A stretch of DNA of 7,139 bases from Hyphomicrobiaceae bacterium (GTDB taxonomy: Bacteria; Pseudomonadota; Alphaproteobacteria; Rhizobiales; Hyphomicrobiaceae). The DNA lies in assembly GCA_025359005.1 (NCBI GenBank), contig JANYHP010000393.1, positions 1 through 7,139 of the forward strand, read 5' to 3'. The notes beneath the pieces are model-generated. The model saw nothing but the letters and a program-made list of their open reading frames with translations. It ran no database searches and was not told the origin of the DNA. Positions 5,104 to 7,139 of this stretch are shown piece by piece. The first letter of the stretch is position 1. Every line of letters starts with the position of its first letter. The position numbers and the translations under genes were made by a program.

Positions 5104-6555
5104 ATGCGCGTATTCACCGCCACGCTTGGCACTGAGACGAACTCATTTGCGCCCATGCCGACGGGGCTCGCCGACTTCCAGGGCCCCGGCTATGACCCCG
5201 CCACCACGGCCACGGAAAACCTTCACGCCTTCGCCCAGGTCTGCCGCGCCCTGCGCGAGCGCGCGGCTGAGACCGGCTGGACCGTGATCGAAGGTAAGCT
5301 TGCCTTCGCCGGTCCCTCTGGCACCACCGTGCGCGCAGCCTATGAAGCGCTGCGCGACCAGCTACTCGCCGATCTGACGGCCGCGCTGCCCGTCGACATG
5401 GTGCTACTGCAGATCCACGGCGCCATGATCGCCGACGGCTACCCGGATGCCGAGGGCGATCTGCTCGCCCGCGTCCGTGCCATCGTTGGCCCCGGCGTAT
5501 TCCTCGGTGCCGAACTCGACCCCCACTGCCACCTTTCGCCGCTGAAAGTCGCCAGCACCGATCTGCTCGTGCTGTTCAAGGAATACCCCCACACCGATAT
5601 CTACGCGCGCGCCAAGGATCTCGTGCGGCTGTCGGAAGCGGCGGTCGCCGGCCGCGTCAAGCCGGTGATGCGCGTCCGCGATCTCGGCATGGTCACCGTC
5701 ATCCACACCTCGCGCGAGCCGGCGCGGGCCTTGATCGATCGTCTGAGCGCCATGGAAGGCCACGACGGCGTGCTGTCCATTTCCATCGCGCACGGCTTCC
5801 CCTGGGGGGACAGCCCCGATCTCGGCACCCGTGTGCTCGTCGTCACCGATGGCGATGCCACCAAGGCTGATGCGCTCTGCCAGACCATCGGGGATGAGAT
5901 CTATGCGCGCCGCGCCGCGTTCGCCCCCGCCTATCCCGGCCCAGACGACGCCATCACTCGCGGTCTCGCTTCCAACCACCTGGCGGTCGTACTTGCCGAC
6001 AGTGCCGACAACCCCGGCGGCGGCGCGGCCGGCGATTCGACGTTCATTCTGGAGCGGCTGTTGGCGCGCAAGGTCGACAACGCCGTGCTCGGGCCGCTCT
6101 GGGACCCCGTGGCGGTCGGCTTCTGCATGCAGGCGGGCGTGGGCGCCACGCTCGAACTCCGCGTCGGCGGCAAGGTTAGCCGCTTCTCGGGCCACCCTCT
6201 GGATGTCCGCCTCGAAGTCCTGGCGCTGAAGAAGAACGCCACGCAGGACGGGCTCAGCGGCACCACCGCGCCGCTCGGCGACGTGGCGGTGGTCAAGATC
6301 GAAGGCGTCACGGTCGTGCTGAATACCTACCGCACGCAAGGCTTCGGCACCAACCTCTTCACCCAGTTCGGCATCGATCTCTCAGCAACCAAGTTGATCG
6401 TCGTGAAGTCATCGCAGCACTTCCACGCCAAATTCGGCCCCATCGCCAGCGAAGTCATCTACGTGGAGACGCCCGGCGTCATGCCCGCCAATTTTACAGG
6501 TCTTCCGTTCAAGCGCGCACGCACGACGATCTGGCCCTTCGCGAGAGGGGCTTGA
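5104..6555 (+). CDS. M81-family metallopeptidase (MlrC/microcystinase C-like)
   Basis: This 483-residue protein has the length and motifs of the M81 (MlrC) family, zinc peptidases named for the enzyme that finishes microcystin breakdown in sphingomonads. Most family members occur in bacteria that do not degrade microcystin, and their substrates are unknown. Visible signatures are the N-terminal GTETNSF at 9-15, LQIHGAM at 102-108, ELDPHCHLSP at 137-146 and FKEYPHTD at 158-165. D139, H141 and H163 correspond to the expected zinc ligands. Family-like segments follow: HGFPWGDSPD near 230, a glycine-rich DNPGGGAAGDST in the second half, and VKSSQHFHAKF near the C-terminus. No signal peptide is evident, so it is probably cytosolic. 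ATG at 5104 gives the usual start just before the first motif; the frame is open back to 4930 but runs into the purA leader. The ribosome binding site is weak (TTGGAGA at 5086-5092, 11 nt away). An adenylyltransferase gene follows after 5 nt. Confidence 0.88.
   Translation: MRVFTATLGTETNSFAPMPTGLADFQGPGYDPATTATENLHAFAQVCRALRERAAETGWTVIEGKLAFAGPSGTTVRAAYEALRDQLLADLTAALPVDMVLLQIHGAMIADGYPDAEGDLLARVRAIVGPGVFLGAELDPHCHLSPLKVASTDLLVLFKEYPHTDIYARAKDLVRLSEAAVAGRVKPVMRVRDLGMVTVIHTSREPARALIDRLSAMEGHDGVLSISIAHGFPWGDSPDLGTRVLVVTDGDATKADALCQTIGDEIYARRAAFAPAYPGPDDAITRGLASNHLAVVLADSADNPGGGAAGDSTFILERLLARKVDNAVLGPLWDPVAVGFCMQAGVGATLELRVGGKVSRFSGHPLDVRLEVLALKKNATQDGLSGTTAPLGDVAVVKIEGVTVVLNTYRTQGFGTNLFTQFGIDLSATKLIVVKSSQHFHAKFGPIASEVIYVETPGVMPANFTGLPFKRARTTIWPFARGA
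6544..6550 (+). promoter_or_regulatory. Ribosome binding site of the MoeB/ThiF-family gene
   Basis: AGAGGGG lies inside the last codons of the metallopeptidase gene and ends 10 nt before the ATG at 6561. It supports that start and suggests the two genes are cotranscribed and perhaps translationally coupled. Confidence 0.55.
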
Positions 6556-6560
6556 GCGAT

Positions 6561-7139
6561 ATGTCGCCGCCCACCCCCTTCACGCCCGACGAAATCCAGC
6601 GCTACCGGCGCCATCTCGTGCTGCGCGAGGTGGGCGGCGCTGGCCAACAGAAATTGAAGGCCGCCCGCGTGCTGGTCGTCGGCGCCGGCGGTCTCGGCGC
6701 ACCGCTGCTCATGTATCTGGCGGCAGCCGGCGTCGGCACGCTCGGCATCGTCGATGACGACGTCGTCTCGCTCTCCAACCTGCAACGCCAGATTGTCCAC
6801 GCCACGGCCCGCGTCGGCACACCCAAGGTCGACAGCGCGCAGGAAACCCTGGCGCGGATCAATCCGCACGTCACCGTCGAGCCCCACCCCGTCCGTCTCA
6901 CTGCAGCCAACGCGCTGGATCTCATCGGCCGCTACGATATCGTCGCCGACGGCTCCGACAATTTCGCCACCCGCTACCTCGTATCCGACGCCTGCTATCT
7001 CGCCGGGAAAACCCTGGTCTATGCAGCCGTTGGACCCTTCGACGGCTACGTCTCCACCTTCAAGCCCCATCTCGAGCGCGACGACGGCACGCCCTATCCG
7101 ACCTATCGCTGCCTGTTCCCCGAAGCGCCGCCGCCCGGC
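6561..7139 (+). CDS. moeB: MoeB/ThiF/HesA-family adenylyltransferase (probable molybdopterin-synthase activating enzyme), 3' truncated
   Basis: 193 residues are visible and the frame is still open at the window edge; the family is about 250-270 residues. These E1-like enzymes use ATP to adenylate the C-terminal glycine of a ubiquitin-like sulfur carrier: MoaD for MoeB in molybdopterin synthesis, ThiS for ThiF in thiazole synthesis. Motifs are RYRRHLVLREVGGAGQQKL at 14-32, the nucleotide-binding GAGGLG at 41-46, D65-D67 followed by SLSNLQRQ at 70-77 (R76 matches the catalytic arginine of E. coli MoeB), GTPKVDSA at 86-93, NPHVTV at 101-106, DGSDNFATR at 130-138 and YRCLFPEAPPPG at 182-193. The first cysteine of the zinc-binding CxxC of E. 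coli MoeB is T181 here; only C184 is present, and the second CxxC lies beyond the window. The gene starts 5 nt after the metallopeptidase stop. MoeB is the likeliest member; ThiF or HesA cannot be excluded. Confidence 0.87.
   Translation, partial: MSPPTPFTPDEIQRYRRHLVLREVGGAGQQKLKAARVLVVGAGGLGAPLLMYLAAAGVGTLGIVDDDVVSLSNLQRQIVHATARVGTPKVDSAQETLARINPHVTVEPHPVRLTAANALDLIGRYDIVADGSDNFATRYLVSDACYLAGKTLVYAAVGPFDGYVSTFKPHLERDDGTPYPTYRCLFPEAPPPG

Noticed and set aside
5404..6339. Minus-strand open frame (311 codons) over the metallopeptidase gene
   Set aside because: Antisense shadow with no recognisable motif; the plus strand carries the M81 signatures.
1..7139. Search by eye for CRISPR arrays, tRNA genes, insertion sequences and phage genes
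   Set aside because: No regularly spaced repeats beyond the REP pair, no cloverleaf-like sequence, and no transposase, integrase or phage protein in any frame.

Overview
This GC-rich window looks like ordinary chromosome from an alphaproteobacterium. The evidence is a mesaconyl-CoA hydratase next to a malyl-CoA thioesterase-type lyase (ethylmalonyl-CoA pathway), a PurA of alphaproteobacterial character, and a CtrA-like TTAA-N7-TTAA motif. Lineage is inferred from remembered protein families; no search was run. No CRISPR array, tRNA, rRNA, transposase or phage gene is visible.

Left part (1-2251, + strand): the 3' part of a CitE/HpcH-type lyase most like Mcl2, a small four-cysteine lipoprotein preceded by a possible CtrA site, and a complete mesaconyl-CoA hydratase (mch). 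The two enzyme genes fit glyoxylate and C4-dicarboxylate production from acetyl-CoA. The lipoprotein between them has no obvious link to that pathway.

Middle (2401-4836): a renalase-like FAD oxidoreductase (+) converges on purA (-). The 171-bp gap between them holds two inverted copies of a GTAG-type palindromic repeat (REP/BIME-like).

Right part (4837-7139): purA and an M81 (MlrC-type) metallopeptidase gene diverge from a 267-bp spacer. On the purA strand the spacer contains a candidate promoter, then directly a 19-bp hairpin with an A-tract before and a U-tract after it, then the purA ribosome binding site. An intrinsic-terminator-like structure between a promoter and its gene, with no gene ending there, suggests a purA leader attenuator or a very short RNA. 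This is the most interesting non-coding signal here. The metallopeptidase gene is followed after 5 nt by a MoeB/ThiF-type adenylyltransferase that runs off the window.

I do not see a clearly new multi-gene system. The items most worth a second look are the purA leader hairpin, the REP pair, the CtrA-like site with its lipoprotein, and the metallopeptidase-adenylyltransferase pairing.
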